This document shows positions 8,300 to 17,418 of a stretch of 64,000 bases of DNA, piece after piece. The DNA is taken from positions 42,595 to 106,594 of the forward strand of contig DDAM01000041.1 in assembly GCA_002332905.1 (NCBI GenBank), given 5' to 3'. This stretch comes from Firmicutes bacterium UBA2058. GTDB lineage: Bacteria > Bacillota > Clostridia > Tissierellales > Sedimentibacteraceae. Within the stretch, counting starts at the first letter, position 1. The number at the start of each line of letters is the position of its first letter. Under the pieces are notes generated by a model. That model searched no databases. It was not told the DNA's origin and was given only the letters and a program-made list of their open reading frames with translations. The translations under genes and the position numbers were made by a program.

Positions 8300-10811
8300 G
8301 GTAGAAAACAAAAAAGTCATATCCAATATTGCAAAAAGCTCCTTTAAGGTAAATAAAACAAGAAATATATTTGCTGTTGTAGCAATAGTTTTAACAACAG
8401 TAATGTTTACGACGTTTTTTACTATAGGACTGAGTATGAAGGATAGTCTAGAGGATTCTACAATGAGACAGGTTGGAGGAAGTGCACATGGTGGCTTTAA
8501 ATATCTTACTCAAGAAGAATTTGACAAATTAAAGACCCACAAATCTATTAAGGAGATACAGTATTCAATTATTTTAGGTTTTGCCGAAAACTATGAATTA
8601 TTAAAAAGACCGTCTGAAATCAGATATGCAACTGATAGAGAAGCCGAGATGATGTTTGCAAAGCCGACTGTTGGCAGCATGCCTTCAGACTTTAATGAAA
8701 TTGCCATGGATAAATTAGTTTTAAAGGCATTGGGTATAGAGCCTAAGTTAGGTCAGGAAATAACTATTGAATATAGCTTTGATGACGAGAAAAGATCCGA
8801 TACCTTCGTATTGTCAGGGTATTGGGAGGGTGACAAGGTTATTCCGGCAAGTCAGATTTTTATTTCCAGAGAATATTTGGATTATATGCTGAAGGATTAT
8901 GAAATCAGTGAAGTTAGTGAAATTATTGGAACTATAAGTGCTGATGTTATGTTTAGCAATTCCTTTAATATTGAAAAAAAACTGCAAAATATAATTAAAG
9001 ACAGCGGATACAGTCCTGTTGATATAGATTATGGTGTTAATTGGGCGTACATGTCATCCTCTGATGATATGAATATTGTCACTATTTTGGTTGTAATTGC
9101 AGGTATTTTGCTAATAATGTTTTGCGGATATTTGATTATTTACAATATATTTTTCATTTCAGTATCAAGCGACATACGGTTTTATGGGTTGCTAAAAACA
9201 ATAGGAACCACATCAAAGCAAATAGGTAAAATCATCAGAAAACAGGCTATTATGCTTTGTATAATCGGTATACCAATAGGTCTTGTTATAGGATATTTGG
9301 TTGCATATGTGATAACTCCCCTCACATTAGCTCATTTAAACATAGTTAATATGATAATTTCTGCTAACCCTTTTATATTTATGGCTACATTAATATTTTC
9401 CTCAATAACTGTACTTATAAGTGTAAGAAAGCCGGCTGTTGTTGCAGGTAGGGTCAGTCCTATAGAAGCCATAAGAAATACAGATGCTAAAGAAAATAAG
9501 AAAAATAAAAGCAAGAAAACCTATGGCATAAATTTAGCTAAGATGGCTTTTTCAAATGTTTTTCGCAATAAGAAAAAGGCTGCTGTTGTAACTATATCCT
9601 TGTCTTTAAGTCTTATAATTTTAAATTGCACATATTTGATTGTAAATAGCTTTGATATGAACGCATACCTCAGCATGTCTATAATAACTGATTTTGTTGT
9701 TGCGGATACAGGATATTTTAACGTATATATAGGATACAGTGACCAGGAGACTGTTTCTGATGAATTTATTGAACTGATAAATTCGCAAAATGGTATTGAG
9801 GAAATAGGCAATACAAGATTTTCAGAAGTAATTTTGCCTGCAACTGATACATTTATACATAATACTAAAAAGCTAATCAATGATTTTCCTGAATATATTT
9901 ATGGGGATGGACTTGAAGAGGCTAACAGAGTTTTAGAAGAAAGAGTCTATTATTCTCACATCTATGGTATGGATAAGCTTATATTAGATAATCTTGAGGT
10001 TTATAAAGGTAAAATTGATTATGAAAAATTAAAAACAGGTAATTATATAATAGCAAATTCTTTTGATTATAATGGTAAAATAAGCCCGTACAATGTGGGG
10101 GATAAGGTTAGTATTAAATATACAGACGATACTGTAAAGGAATATGAAATTATGGCAATAGCAAATCTTCCATTTAACTTAACAGTCAGACATTCACATC
10201 CATACAATACAGAACTTTATATGTTAAATGACGAGTTCATATCAAATTTAAGAAATTTAGCTCCTATGTATACAGCGTTTAATGTCAAAGATGATTTTGA
10301 AGGCGAAATGAACAGCTTTTTAAAAAATTACTGTGAGAATATAAATACTGATATGAATTATAATTCAAAAGATACATTTGTTGAGGAATTTAAAACTATG
10401 CAAAATTCATTTAAAAGTGTAGGCTTAGCATTAAGTCTTATAATCGGATTTATCGGTGTTATGAATTTTGTCAATACAATGCTGACATCAATTATTTCAA
10501 GACGTAGAGAGCTTGCTATGCTGCATAGTATAGGGATGACCAAAAAGCAGGTCAATAGGATGCTTGCATTTGAAGGTATGACATATGCGCTATTGACCTC
10601 ATTGTTTGTTATAACTATTGGATTAGCTTTAAGCTTTTTATTGGTTAAGCTTTTGTTTAGTGGAATATGGTATTTTAATCTAAACTTTAGTGCGATTCCA
10701 TTTTTAATATGTATGCCGATATTATACATTTTATCACTTATTGTACCTGTCTTAAGCTATAAATCAGTAAGTAAAGACAGTATAGTTGATAGATTGAGAG
10801 AAGTAGAATAA
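8292..10811 (+). CDS. FtsX-type ABC transporter permease
   Basis: An 839-aa permease with an N-terminal membrane helix (about residues 20-45), a roughly 200-residue extracytoplasmic part, a three-helix FtsX block near 265-400, another helix near 430-450, a second external part (about 470-690) and a C-terminal FtsX block (SIISRRRELAMLHSIGMTKKQ). This double-FtsX layout is typical of MacB/YtrF/VraE-like exporters. The ATG at 8292 follows ggtgg; an in-frame GTG at 8280 is possible. It is translationally coupled to the ATPase and probably works with the upstream two-component system. Confidence 0.88.
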   Translation: MLKVENKKVISNIAKSSFKVNKTRNIFAVVAIVLTTVMFTTFFTIGLSMKDSLEDSTMRQVGGSAHGGFKYLTQEEFDKLKTHKSIKEIQYSIILGFAENYELLKRPSEIRYATDREAEMMFAKPTVGSMPSDFNEIAMDKLVLKALGIEPKLGQEITIEYSFDDEKRSDTFVLSGYWEGDKVIPASQIFISREYLDYMLKDYEISEVSEIIGTISADVMFSNSFNIEKKLQNIIKDSGYSPVDIDYGVNWAYMSSSDDMNIVTILVVIAGILLIMFCGYLIIYNIFFISVSSDIRFYGLLKTIGTTSKQIGKIIRKQAIMLCIIGIPIGLVIGYLVAYVITPLTLAHLNIVNMIISANPFIFMATLIFSSITVLISVRKPAVVAGRVSPIEAIRNTDAKENKKNKSKKTYGINLAKMAFSNVFRNKKKAAVVTISLSLSLIILNCTYLIVNSFDMNAYLSMSIITDFVVADTGYFNVYIGYSDQETVSDEFIELINSQNGIEEIGNTRFSEVILPATDTFIHNTKKLINDFPEYIYGDGLEEANRVLEERVYYSHIYGMDKLILDNLEVYKGKIDYEKLKTGNYIIANSFDYNGKISPYNVGDKVSIKYTDDTVKEYEIMAIANLPFNLTVRHSHPYNTELYMLNDEFISNLRNLAPMYTAFNVKDDFEGEMNSFLKNYCENINTDMNYNSKDTFVEEFKTMQNSFKSVGLALSLIIGFIGVMNFVNTMLTSIISRRRELAMLHSIGMTKKQVNRMLAFEGMTYALLTSLFVITIGLALSFLLVKLLFSGIWYFNLNFSAIPFLICMPILYILSLIVPVLSYKSVSKDSIVDRLREVE

Positions 10812-10822
10812 ATCTGTATGTT

Positions 10823-10868
10823 ATGAGCGATATACTTTACCTTATGTAAAGTGTATTGCTCATTTTTT
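10823..10868 (+). terminator. Terminator after ABC permease
   Basis: A long inverted repeat (atgagcgatatactttac with gtaaagtgtattgctcat, a few mismatches) is followed by tttttt. It overlaps the -35 box of the next promoter. Confidence 0.8.
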
Positions 10869-10884
10869 ATATAGTTGTTATAAT
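10856..10884 (+). promoter_or_regulatory. Sigma-A promoter for the LytTR/AgrC-like operon
   Basis: TTGCTC (10856-10861), a 17-bp spacer, then TATAAT (10879-10884), about 48 bp before the regulator start. The -35 box is part of the preceding terminator stem. Confidence 0.6.
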
Positions 10885-10932
10885 TTAGAAGTAAGTGTCA
10901 AAGAAATTATAAAACATTTAACGAGGTATTTC

Positions 10933-11652
10933 ATGATAAAGATTGCAATCTGTGATGATGAGGTAACAATATTAAGTAAGGTTAAAGATTTAATAAAGGA
11001 GTATAAAAAATTCCCAATTGAAGTAAGTACATTTAGTTCAGGTGAGGAACTACTAGACTCTAACATATATTATGACATTATTATTCTTGATATTGATATG
11101 AAGGGTATTAATGGAATAGACACTGCAAAAAAAATAAGAGAAAAGGACAAAGGTGTTAGGATAATCTATTTGACTAATTATACGGATTATACTATTTTTG
11201 CCTTTAACGTTCATGCTTTTGCTTATCTGTTAAAGCCAGTTGACAAGGATGAATTATTCAACCAGCTAGACGAAGCATTAACATACAAATTTGAGGTAGA
11301 AGGAAGTGAGCTTGAGTTTATAACTTTAGAGGGCATAAAAAGACTAAATGTTAAAGATATATTCTACTTTGAGTATCAAAATAGAATTGTAAAAATGATA
11401 ACTTCATCAGAAACATTCACCTTAAAGAAAAAAATAACTGATATATGTTTTGAAATGAAAGTTTATAACTTTTCAATGCCTCATAAAAGCTTTGTAGTTA
11501 ATCTATATCGTGTTAAAGCTATAAAGGGATATAATATAATAATGACTGATAATACAATAATACCATTGTCACAAAAAAAATCAACTGATTTTAGAAAAAA
11601 GCTAAATTGCTACTTAAGCGAGGAAATAAAAAGAAGTAGAGGTGTATTTTGA
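10933..11652 (+). CDS. LytTR-family response regulator (AgrA-like)
   Basis: A 239-aa protein with a receiver domain (D8/D9, phospho-acceptor D53, KPVD) and a C-terminal LytTR DNA-binding domain from about residue 130 (FYFEYQNRIVKMIT, HKSFVVNLYRV). It is 4 bp overlapped with the kinase gene. Such pairs commonly govern peptide quorum sensing, competence or bacteriocin responses, but no autoinducer peptide gene is visible beside it. Targets of LytTR proteins are usually imperfect direct repeats upstream of regulated promoters; I could not identify a convincing pair. Confidence 0.88.
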   Translation: MIKIAICDDEVTILSKVKDLIKEYKKFPIEVSTFSSGEELLDSNIYYDIIILDIDMKGINGIDTAKKIREKDKGVRIIYLTNYTDYTIFAFNVHAFAYLLKPVDKDELFNQLDEALTYKFEVEGSELEFITLEGIKRLNVKDIFYFEYQNRIVKMITSSETFTLKKKITDICFEMKVYNFSMPHKSFVVNLYRVKAIKGYNIIMTDNTIIPLSQKKSTDFRKKLNCYLSEEIKRSRGVF

Positions 11653-12953
11653 ATTCAAATTTAATTGATATTATAGCATACATAGTCATACCTATAATAG
11701 GTAGTATGTTTTTTGTATATATACTTATAGATGGAATTAATAAATTAGGTTGTAATGTCAATATAGGAAGACCTTTAAAGTATGGAATATTAGTCATTTA
11801 CTCTGTACTGTTATTAGGACTTTCACTTTTTCAAAACACCTTTATAAACTTATTTACATGTGTTGTTTTATTGCCTATAATTGCACATTTTATATGTAAT
11901 AGAAAAAGAATTTATATGATATATTATATGGGTCTAACGATTTCTGTATTTATGCTTGATTTTTTACTAAGCGCCATTTTTCAAATTCTTATTGTGTATA
12001 GAATTACTATATTTACAGATTTAAGATATTATGTGATATTGTATGTTCTTACATCAAAGCTATTATCATATATTCTAGTTAAGCTATATGTTAGTCTTAT
12101 AACAAAAAAACAGCATAGTGAAATATCAAAAAAACAGTATGTAGCAAGTTTTATCTTGCCACTGTTTAGTATTATATATATTTATTCACTGCTATATTCA
12201 ATGCAATTTGTTGTGGATTTTAACCTAATAGGGTTGTTTATATTAAATGTTATTATAATTTTATTTTTAAATATATATTTTTCTAAAATTGCAGAAATTA
12301 CTGAAAAAAACTATGAGCTTAAAAATCAATTAATTTTATATGACCAACAGGAAAAGCTACAATTTCAATATTATGAGGATGTAGAGAAAAAATATCAGGA
12401 ATCAGTAAGAGTTTTACATGATATAAGAAAACATATACAAGCTTTGGAGAGTTTATATGAGAGTACTAATAATGAGAAAGCTTTGGAGTATGCAAAGGAT
12501 GTACATCAAATGCTTAATAATTTAGGCCATAAGTACTATACATCAAGTAAAATACTCAATATTATACTTAATGATAAGGCAAGTATAATGAATAGTCTAA
12601 AAATAAACTACAATATACGAATTGGAGATATCGATTTAAACAAATTTAAGGACATAGACTTAACTGTAATATTTGGTAATATTTTAGATAATTCTATTGA
12701 AGCCGCTAAATTAGTTGATGATGCAAGTATATATTTGATAGTAGATGTAGTGCAGAATTTTATTAGCATCAGTCTATCTAATTCATTAAAAGTATTGCCC
12801 AAAAAATATATTAAAGGGTTTATTTCTACAAAACCTAATCATCAAGGTGTAGGACTGAACAATGTTGAAAGAACAGTAAAAAAATATAATGGTGATATTC
12901 AATATAAATATGATGAGCATATGTTTAATGTATATATTATGCTGCCAATTTAA
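11649..12953 (+). CDS. AgrC-like membrane histidine kinase (GHKL)
   Basis: A 434-aa protein with about six to seven membrane helices in residues 1-220, a coiled linker, a phospho-acceptor region with H257 in VLHDIRKHIQALE, and a GHKL ATPase domain (GNILDNSIEAA, HQGVGLNNV). It starts with TTG at 11649, overlapping the regulator stop, with agaggtg upstream. The architecture is that of AgrC/ComD-type peptide pheromone receptors. Ligand unknown. Confidence 0.85.
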   Translation: MNSNLIDIIAYIVIPIIGSMFFVYILIDGINKLGCNVNIGRPLKYGILVIYSVLLLGLSLFQNTFINLFTCVVLLPIIAHFICNRKRIYMIYYMGLTISVFMLDFLLSAIFQILIVYRITIFTDLRYYVILYVLTSKLLSYILVKLYVSLITKKQHSEISKKQYVASFILPLFSIIYIYSLLYSMQFVVDFNLIGLFILNVIIILFLNIYFSKIAEITEKNYELKNQLILYDQQEKLQFQYYEDVEKKYQESVRVLHDIRKHIQALESLYESTNNEKALEYAKDVHQMLNNLGHKYYTSSKILNIILNDKASIMNSLKINYNIRIGDIDLNKFKDIDLTVIFGNILDNSIEAAKLVDDASIYLIVDVVQNFISISLSNSLKVLPKKYIKGFISTKPNHQGVGLNNVERTVKKYNGDIQYKYDEHMFNVYIMLPI

Positions 12954-12986
12954 AATAATAAATCAATGTAAAAGGAGTGAGATATT

Positions 12987-13778
12987 ATGGTTTCAAATTC
13001 AGTTGTAGCAATGATTATACTAGATTTATTTATTTGCTTTATACTTCCGATTATTGTTTTTGTACTTATACAAAGAAGATATAAAAAAACTTTTAAATCT
13101 TTTATATTAGGTGCTTTAGCTTTTTTTATATCTCAGATTGTACTAAGAATTCCTGTTATAAATAGTCTTTTGCCACAGTTTGCTTGGTACAATGTATTTC
13201 AGATAAAATACCCATACCTTTATTGGATATTTCTAGGCTTAACAGCTGGTATTTTTGAAGAAATAGGACGTTTAATACTGATTAAATTGTTTATGAAAAA
13301 AAATCAGCGTTATATAGATGGTATAACCTTTGGATTAGGTCATGGAGCGATTGAAGCAATGCTTATTACGGGACTAAGTTTTGTGAATATATTGATATTT
13401 TCAATAATGATAAATACTGGTACGTTTGAAGCAAATTTAGCTGATTTGCCGCAGGCTACTGTAAATGCAATATATTATCAGTGTACTAGCTTAACTCCAC
13501 TTAGTACTATTCTTGGTGGGATAGAAAGAATCATTGCTATGGGAATACATATTGGACTTACAATAATAATATTTGAAGGAGTTAGAAAAAACAAATCATG
13601 TCTTTGTTTAATAATTGCTATTTTAGTTCATGGTGCTATAGATGCATCAATAGGATTTATGTCTCAAATGTTCGGATTTTCAACATTGACCATGGAAGTT
13701 GTATTTGCAGTCATATCAATATCATTAATGGTTTATGTGTTTAAATCTAAAAAGCGTGTAAAATGGCAGGAAGACTAG
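12987..13778 (+). CDS. YhfC-family intramembrane protease-like protein
   Basis: A 263-aa polytopic protein. Paired glutamates (FEEIGR near residue 92), GHGAIEA near 121 and a late His (VHGAIDA near 215) match the YhfC family, which is related to CPBP membrane peptidases. It follows the AgrC-like kinase by about 35 bp with aaggagtgag upstream. In other systems such proteins mature peptides or give bacteriocin self-protection, so it could process a signal for the neighbouring kinase. That role is an inference. Confidence 0.75.
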   Translation: MVSNSVVAMIILDLFICFILPIIVFVLIQRRYKKTFKSFILGALAFFISQIVLRIPVINSLLPQFAWYNVFQIKYPYLYWIFLGLTAGIFEEIGRLILIKLFMKKNQRYIDGITFGLGHGAIEAMLITGLSFVNILIFSIMINTGTFEANLADLPQATVNAIYYQCTSLTPLSTILGGIERIIAMGIHIGLTIIIFEGVRKNKSCLCLIIAILVHGAIDASIGFMSQMFGFSTLTMEVVFAVISISLMVYVFKSKKRVKWQED

Positions 13779-13834
13779 AAAGAAATATATAATAATTAAA
13801 TTTATATAATTAAAAAAATTAAAGGAGATTTATT

Positions 13835-14248
13835 ATGAAAAAAATATTAAGTATTTTATTAACCTTATCATTAGTTTTAGTTTTATTTGCAGGATGTTCT
13901 AGTCCTAAGTTATCAGAAAAATTTGATGAGAACAATGTTAAAACCACATCAGAAAATGCAATAAAATTGCTTAACGAAGGTGAATACGAGAAATTCTGTA
14001 CTGATTTACCTAGAGAAGATTTAAAAGCTGCATTTACAGTAGATGTTATAAAAAATGCAGTTGCACAGGTTATGCCAAATGCGGGTTCTTTCGTAGAGTT
14101 TACAAGTGAATCAATAGTAGGTCAAAAAGACAAGGATGGAAATGAAAGTGCAGTAGCAGTAATAGTTGCAAAATATGAAAATCAAAAGGTAACATATACA
14201 ATAAGCTTTGATGAGAACATGAAGCTAATAGGATTCTACTTAAAATAA
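13835..14248 (+). CDS. DUF3887-like lipoprotein
   Basis: A 137-aa protein with a lipoprotein signal (LVLFAGC, lipidated Cys near residue 21) and a small alpha+beta domain resembling DUF3887 (two helices, then strands ending TISFDENMKLIGFYLK). It is anchored outside the membrane. It lies at the end of the LytTR/AgrC-like/YhfC group and has a strong aaaggag site. Function unknown; domains of this shape often bind small ligands. A weak AT-only hairpin near 14245-14275 may end the transcript. Confidence 0.7.
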   Translation: MKKILSILLTLSLVLVLFAGCSSPKLSEKFDENNVKTTSENAIKLLNEGEYEKFCTDLPREDLKAAFTVDVIKNAVAQVMPNAGSFVEFTSESIVGQKDKDGNESAVAVIVAKYENQKVTYTISFDENMKLIGFYLK

Positions 14249-14322
14249 AAAATTAAAAGTAATTTAATTTTTATTGGTAACTATATATGTTTGGATTCAT
14301 ACATTGATAAGTAAAGGAAGAT

Positions 14323-14385
14323 GATAGCGTATTTCACACTATCTATTCGATTATGATGCCACTTCGTGGCATAATGGGAGGTTAT
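14323..14385 (+). repeat. Hairpin repeat upstream of selenoperoxiredoxin
   Basis: gatag/ctatc (14323-14343) is followed by the perfect hairpin atgccac-ttc-gtggcat (14356-14372) and then the ribosome-binding site aatgggagg. The second hairpin and the sequence up to the start codon match the copies at 20258 and 58407. The B-type gaagaatc hairpin is missing here. Confidence 0.65.
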
Positions 14386-14386
14386 T

Positions 14387-15052
14387 ATGAACCAAGAATG
14401 TCCAAACTACTTATCAATAGGTATGATGGCTCCAGACTTTACAGCAGTTACAACAATGGGACCATTAAAAATGTCTGATTTAAAGGGTAAATGGGTAATA
14501 TTATTTTCACATCCAGGCGACTTCACACCAGTCTGAACTAGTGAATTCCTTGCGTTCGCAAGCTTATATCAAGAGTTTGTAGATAAAGGCGCAGTACTAT
14601 TAGGATTAAGTATAGATAGTACCCCGTCGCATTTGGCGTGGGTATACTCAATATACCAAACCTCAGGTACTGAAATACCATTTCCTGTTATAGCAGATCG
14701 TTCAGGAGAAATTGCGCGTCTTTACGGAATGTTTTCACCTGTAATAGGAACTTCAGAAACAGTACGTAACGTATTTTTTATTGATCCAAATCAAATTATA
14801 AGAGCTATACTAATTTATCCAAACACAAATGGAAGAAATATACCAGAAATTTTACGTTTGTTAGAAGCTTTGCAAATTACAGATAGGGATGGTGTTGTTA
14901 CTCCTGCCAATTGGTTACCATATCAACCTGCTATGGTACCTGGACCAAAAACATATCAAGAATTATTGGTACGTGCAAATAATCCTTCAAGCGTTGGATT
15001 GACCTGTGAGAATTGGTATTGGTGTTATCAGCAAGTACCACCTACTAGCTAA
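14387..15052 (+). CDS. prxU: Selenocysteine peroxiredoxin (Prx6-like), UGA-coded Sec50
   Basis: Read through the in-frame TGA at 14534-14536, this is a 221-aa peroxiredoxin. The peroxidatic position is residue 50 in SHPGDFTPVU-T, where ordinary members have PVCT. The rest matches the Prx6/1-Cys subgroup (GLSIDSTPSHLAW, PFPVIADRSGEIARLYGM, RAILIYPNTNGRNIPEILR). A further pair of cysteines near the C-terminus (CENWYWC) could act as a resolving site. It reduces peroxides using thiols. Conventional callers would start it at 14633 and lose the active site. The ATG at 14387 has gggagg at normal distance. Confidence 0.9.
14549..14562 (+). promoter_or_regulatory. SECIS-like hairpin in prxU
   Basis: cttgcg-tt-cgcaag forms a 6-bp stem beginning 13 nt after the TGA (14536), inside the coding sequence, as expected for bacterial selenocysteine insertion elements. 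The hairpin in grdB starts at the same distance from its TGA. Confidence 0.6.
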
Positions 15053-15104
15053 AAAAATTACATCATTGGCATTATATATGAATATTATATAGTGAGGTGA
15101 TTGT

Positions 15105-15305
15105 ATGATTTGCCCAGAGGAGTTAGCAGTTCTTGTAAATACTTTGGCAATAGCAATAGCACAGGATAAAACAATAGAACAGCTTGGCGTATTAGCAGCT
15201 GTTTTTACGCAACTTGGGGATACACTAGCGACGATAGCTGTTCAAAGAGAAAATATAGAGGCATGTTTTGAAGCAAAAAAGGATAATGAAAATGATAAAA
15301 ATTGA
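15105..15305 (+). CDS. Small helical protein next to peroxiredoxin
   Basis: A 66-aa acidic protein with a hydrophobic helical core (LAVLVNTLAIAIAQ, LGVLAAVFTQLGDTLATI) and two cysteines (C3 and one near residue 54). It has gaggtga upstream and lies 52 bp after the peroxiredoxin gene, followed by a strong terminator, so the two are probably co-transcribed. It resembles a short uncharacterised clostridial family (possibly DUF6774; from memory, weak). Function unknown. Confidence 0.65.
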   Translation: MICPEELAVLVNTLAIAIAQDKTIEQLGVLAAVFTQLGDTLATIAVQRENIEACFEAKKDNENDKN

Positions 15306-15345
15306 AAAGAACTTATAAGTGTAAATTATAAGTTCTTTTATATTT
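15305..15345. terminator. Bidirectional terminator
   Basis: aaaagaacttataa (15305-15318) pairs with ttataagttctttt (15326-15339), giving A-rich and T-rich flanks on both strands. It can end both the peroxiredoxin transcript and the convergent MATE gene. Confidence 0.85.
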
Positions 15346-15355
15346 AATTGATTTT

Positions 15356-16726
15356 TTAATGAGAAATTCTGTTCATCCAGTTACCTTTTCTATATACTAA
15401 ATAACCATATATACAAATAATCAGATTACTTGATGACATTGACCACCAAATTCCGAGCTCGTCTATGTCAGTGAAATACTTAAATAATAAAATCATAGGT
15501 AATCTAACAAACCATAAACGTCCAATTTCCATTGACATTGCATATTTTGTATGACCTGAGCCTTGAAACAATCCTTGTAAAACGCTGAATATTCCCATAA
15601 GCGGCATTGAAAGCGATATAATTATTAAGTATGTAATGCTTTGCTCAATAACTTTCATATCATCCTTAGATTGCATGAAAAAGTTAATAATTGGTTCTCT
15701 AAAAACTATTAGAAGCAAACCTCCAATTACACCTATAACACTTGTTACTATTATGGCTTTATCAAAACCTTCTTTGGCTCGTTTATAATTATTTGCTCCA
15801 AGATTTTGACCAATTACAGATACTAATGATGTTCCAATTCCCATTGCGGGTTGCATTATCAGTGATGTTATTCTATTTACCATTGCATATGCTGCCATAG
15901 TAGCAGTGCCATATGAAACGATAAACGTATTAAGTACTAAAAATCCCATTGCAGAGCCAGATTGTCCAATTGAAGCTGGCAATGCTACTTTAACGCTATT
16001 TACAATTATATTTTTATCAAATTTAAAATTCTTAAAATCAGGCTTAATTACTGTATTGCCTTTAAATAATATTATAATACCTGCAACAGCAAGAATTGCC
16101 TTAGATATAACTGTGGCAATTGCGGCTCCTGCTACTCCCATATTAAATGTAAACATTAATATTGGGTCAAGAACAGTATTTATTATTGCGCTTATCGCAC
16201 TTAAAACTGTAGGGAGGACTGTATTTCCTTGTGAATTCATTGTTGCATTAAATATTGCAAATAAAAACATGAAAGGTAAATCTAAAAGTGTTAGTTTTAA
16301 ATAAATATCTCCAAAATATAATATTTCATCTTGAACACCCATTAGCATTATTATAGGTTTTGATATGATAATTCCAACACCAGCTAAGACTATTCCTGAT
16401 AATATGGCAAGTACAATTAATTGACTTGCATATTTGTTGGCTTTTTCATGTTCGCCAGCTCCTAGAAGCTGTGATAATATAGATGTTCCAGCAACTGAAA
16501 GTCCCATTCCTATTGAAATAAATAAAAAATTTATTGGCCAAACAAAAGATGTGGCAGCAAATTCAACAGAACCTATCTTGCTAATCCACAATCCGTCAAT
16601 TAAATTATAAAGGGTTTGTATTAAGTTATTTATCATTATAGGTAATGATAAGGCAAAAATAGTTTTATACATATTCCCTCTAAGTATGCTTTCTTGTCGT
16701 TTCTTTAAATCCATGTCTAAGTCCAT
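15356..16726 (-). CDS. MATE-family efflux transporter
   Basis: A 456-aa, 12-helix multi-antimicrobial-extrusion family exporter on the minus strand, the only clear minus-strand gene here. It begins with a basic segment (DLKKRQESILRGN) followed by the PIMINNLIQTLYNLIDGLWI helix typical of MATE proteins, and the two six-helix halves repeat. It exports drugs or metabolites using Na+ or H+. The start is ambiguous: ggagg lies only 1 nt before the ATG at 16726 and 13 nt before the next in-frame ATG (16714). Confidence 0.88.
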   Translation of the reverse strand: MDLDMDLKKRQESILRGNMYKTIFALSLPIMINNLIQTLYNLIDGLWISKIGSVEFAATSFVWPINFLFISIGMGLSVAGTSILSQLLGAGEHEKANKYASQLIVLAILSGIVLAGVGIIISKPIIMLMGVQDEILYFGDIYLKLTLLDLPFMFLFAIFNATMNSQGNTVLPTVLSAISAIINTVLDPILMFTFNMGVAGAAIATVISKAILAVAGIIILFKGNTVIKPDFKNFKFDKNIIVNSVKVALPASIGQSGSAMGFLVLNTFIVSYGTATMAAYAMVNRITSLIMQPAMGIGTSLVSVIGQNLGANNYKRAKEGFDKAIIVTSVIGVIGGLLLIVFREPIINFFMQSKDDMKVIEQSITYLIIISLSMPLMGIFSVLQGLFQGSGHTKYAMSMEIGRLWFVRLPMILLFKYFTDIDELGIWWSMSSSNLIICIYGYLVYRKGNWMNRISH

Positions 16727-16734
16727 GCCTCCTA

Positions 16735-17070
16735 TGTATTATATACCAAACAATAATATATTTATATTTGTCGTTTGTCAACTTAGCTAGCTATTCGAAA
16801 TTTTTATATATAAAAAGAATTTATGTAGCATCTTTTTTAATGATGAAAAATAAGATTAGTAAAATGATAAAATATCTTAGAAAATTGTTAAAAATTTAAT
16901 AAATGGTATTATCGAAAAAATCTCTTTTTTTATTTATTTGTTTGATATATAATAATATAAGGTTAAAAAGTAATAGAGAATAACAGTAGATATAATCACC
17001 AAGCCCGTGCATAATTTTTTGACATCGTTAATATGAGCATGGGTTTAAATATAAAAAATGGGAGGAGTAT
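16735..17070. other. Divergent intergenic region with weak hairpin
   Basis: A 336-bp AT-rich gap between the MATE gene (minus) and the DRTGG gene (plus). It should hold both promoters; TATAAT at 16948-16953 is a possible + strand -10 without a clear -35. Near 17002-17044, gcccgtgc can pair (with G-U pairs) with gcatgggt; a similar pair of arms recurs at 23923-23970. The DRTGG start has a strong gggaggag site. No gene seen. Confidence 0.5.
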
Positions 17071-17418
17071 ATGAAGATTGGGCAATTTATTGAATTGTTA
17101 AACGCAGAATGTGTTACTTATCAAATTGATGAAGAGAAAGAATATAACTATGCTTTCGCAAGTGATTTGATGAGTGATGTGTTAGCACTTGCAAATAATA
17201 CTACAGTATTAATCACAGGACTAAATAACCCTCAGGTTATAAGAACTGCTGAAATGCTGGATATATCTCTTATTATTCTAGTTAGAGGTAAAAAGCCAAG
17301 TGAAGAGACTTTAGCCATTGCAAATGAAACTAATATAACCATATTAACAACTGACTTGATAATGTTTGAAACTTGCGGAAAGCTTTATGAATCGGGTTTG
17401 TCAGCTTTATCAAAATGA
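17071..17418 (+). CDS. DRTGG-domain protein (first)
   Basis: A 115-aa single-domain protein matching the DRTGG fold (LASDLMSDVLAL-like segment near residue 28-40, VLITGLNNPQVIRTAEML, ISLIILVRGK). DRTGG domains occur in phosphotransacetylases, CBS-type regulators and near hydrogenase genes, and are thought to bind small ligands. It overlaps the next gene by 4 bp (ATGA), so it is coupled to the GHKL ATPase. A second DRTGG gene lies at 19171. Confidence 0.8.
   Translation: MKIGQFIELLNAECVTYQIDEEKEYNYAFASDLMSDVLALANNTTVLITGLNNPQVIRTAEMLDISLIILVRGKKPSEETLAIANETNITILTTDLIMFETCGKLYESGLSALSK

Noticed and set aside
14633..15052. Separate peroxiredoxin-like gene starting after the TGA
   Set aside because: It lacks the active site; the upstream part in the same frame completes a normal peroxiredoxin if TGA encodes selenocysteine.
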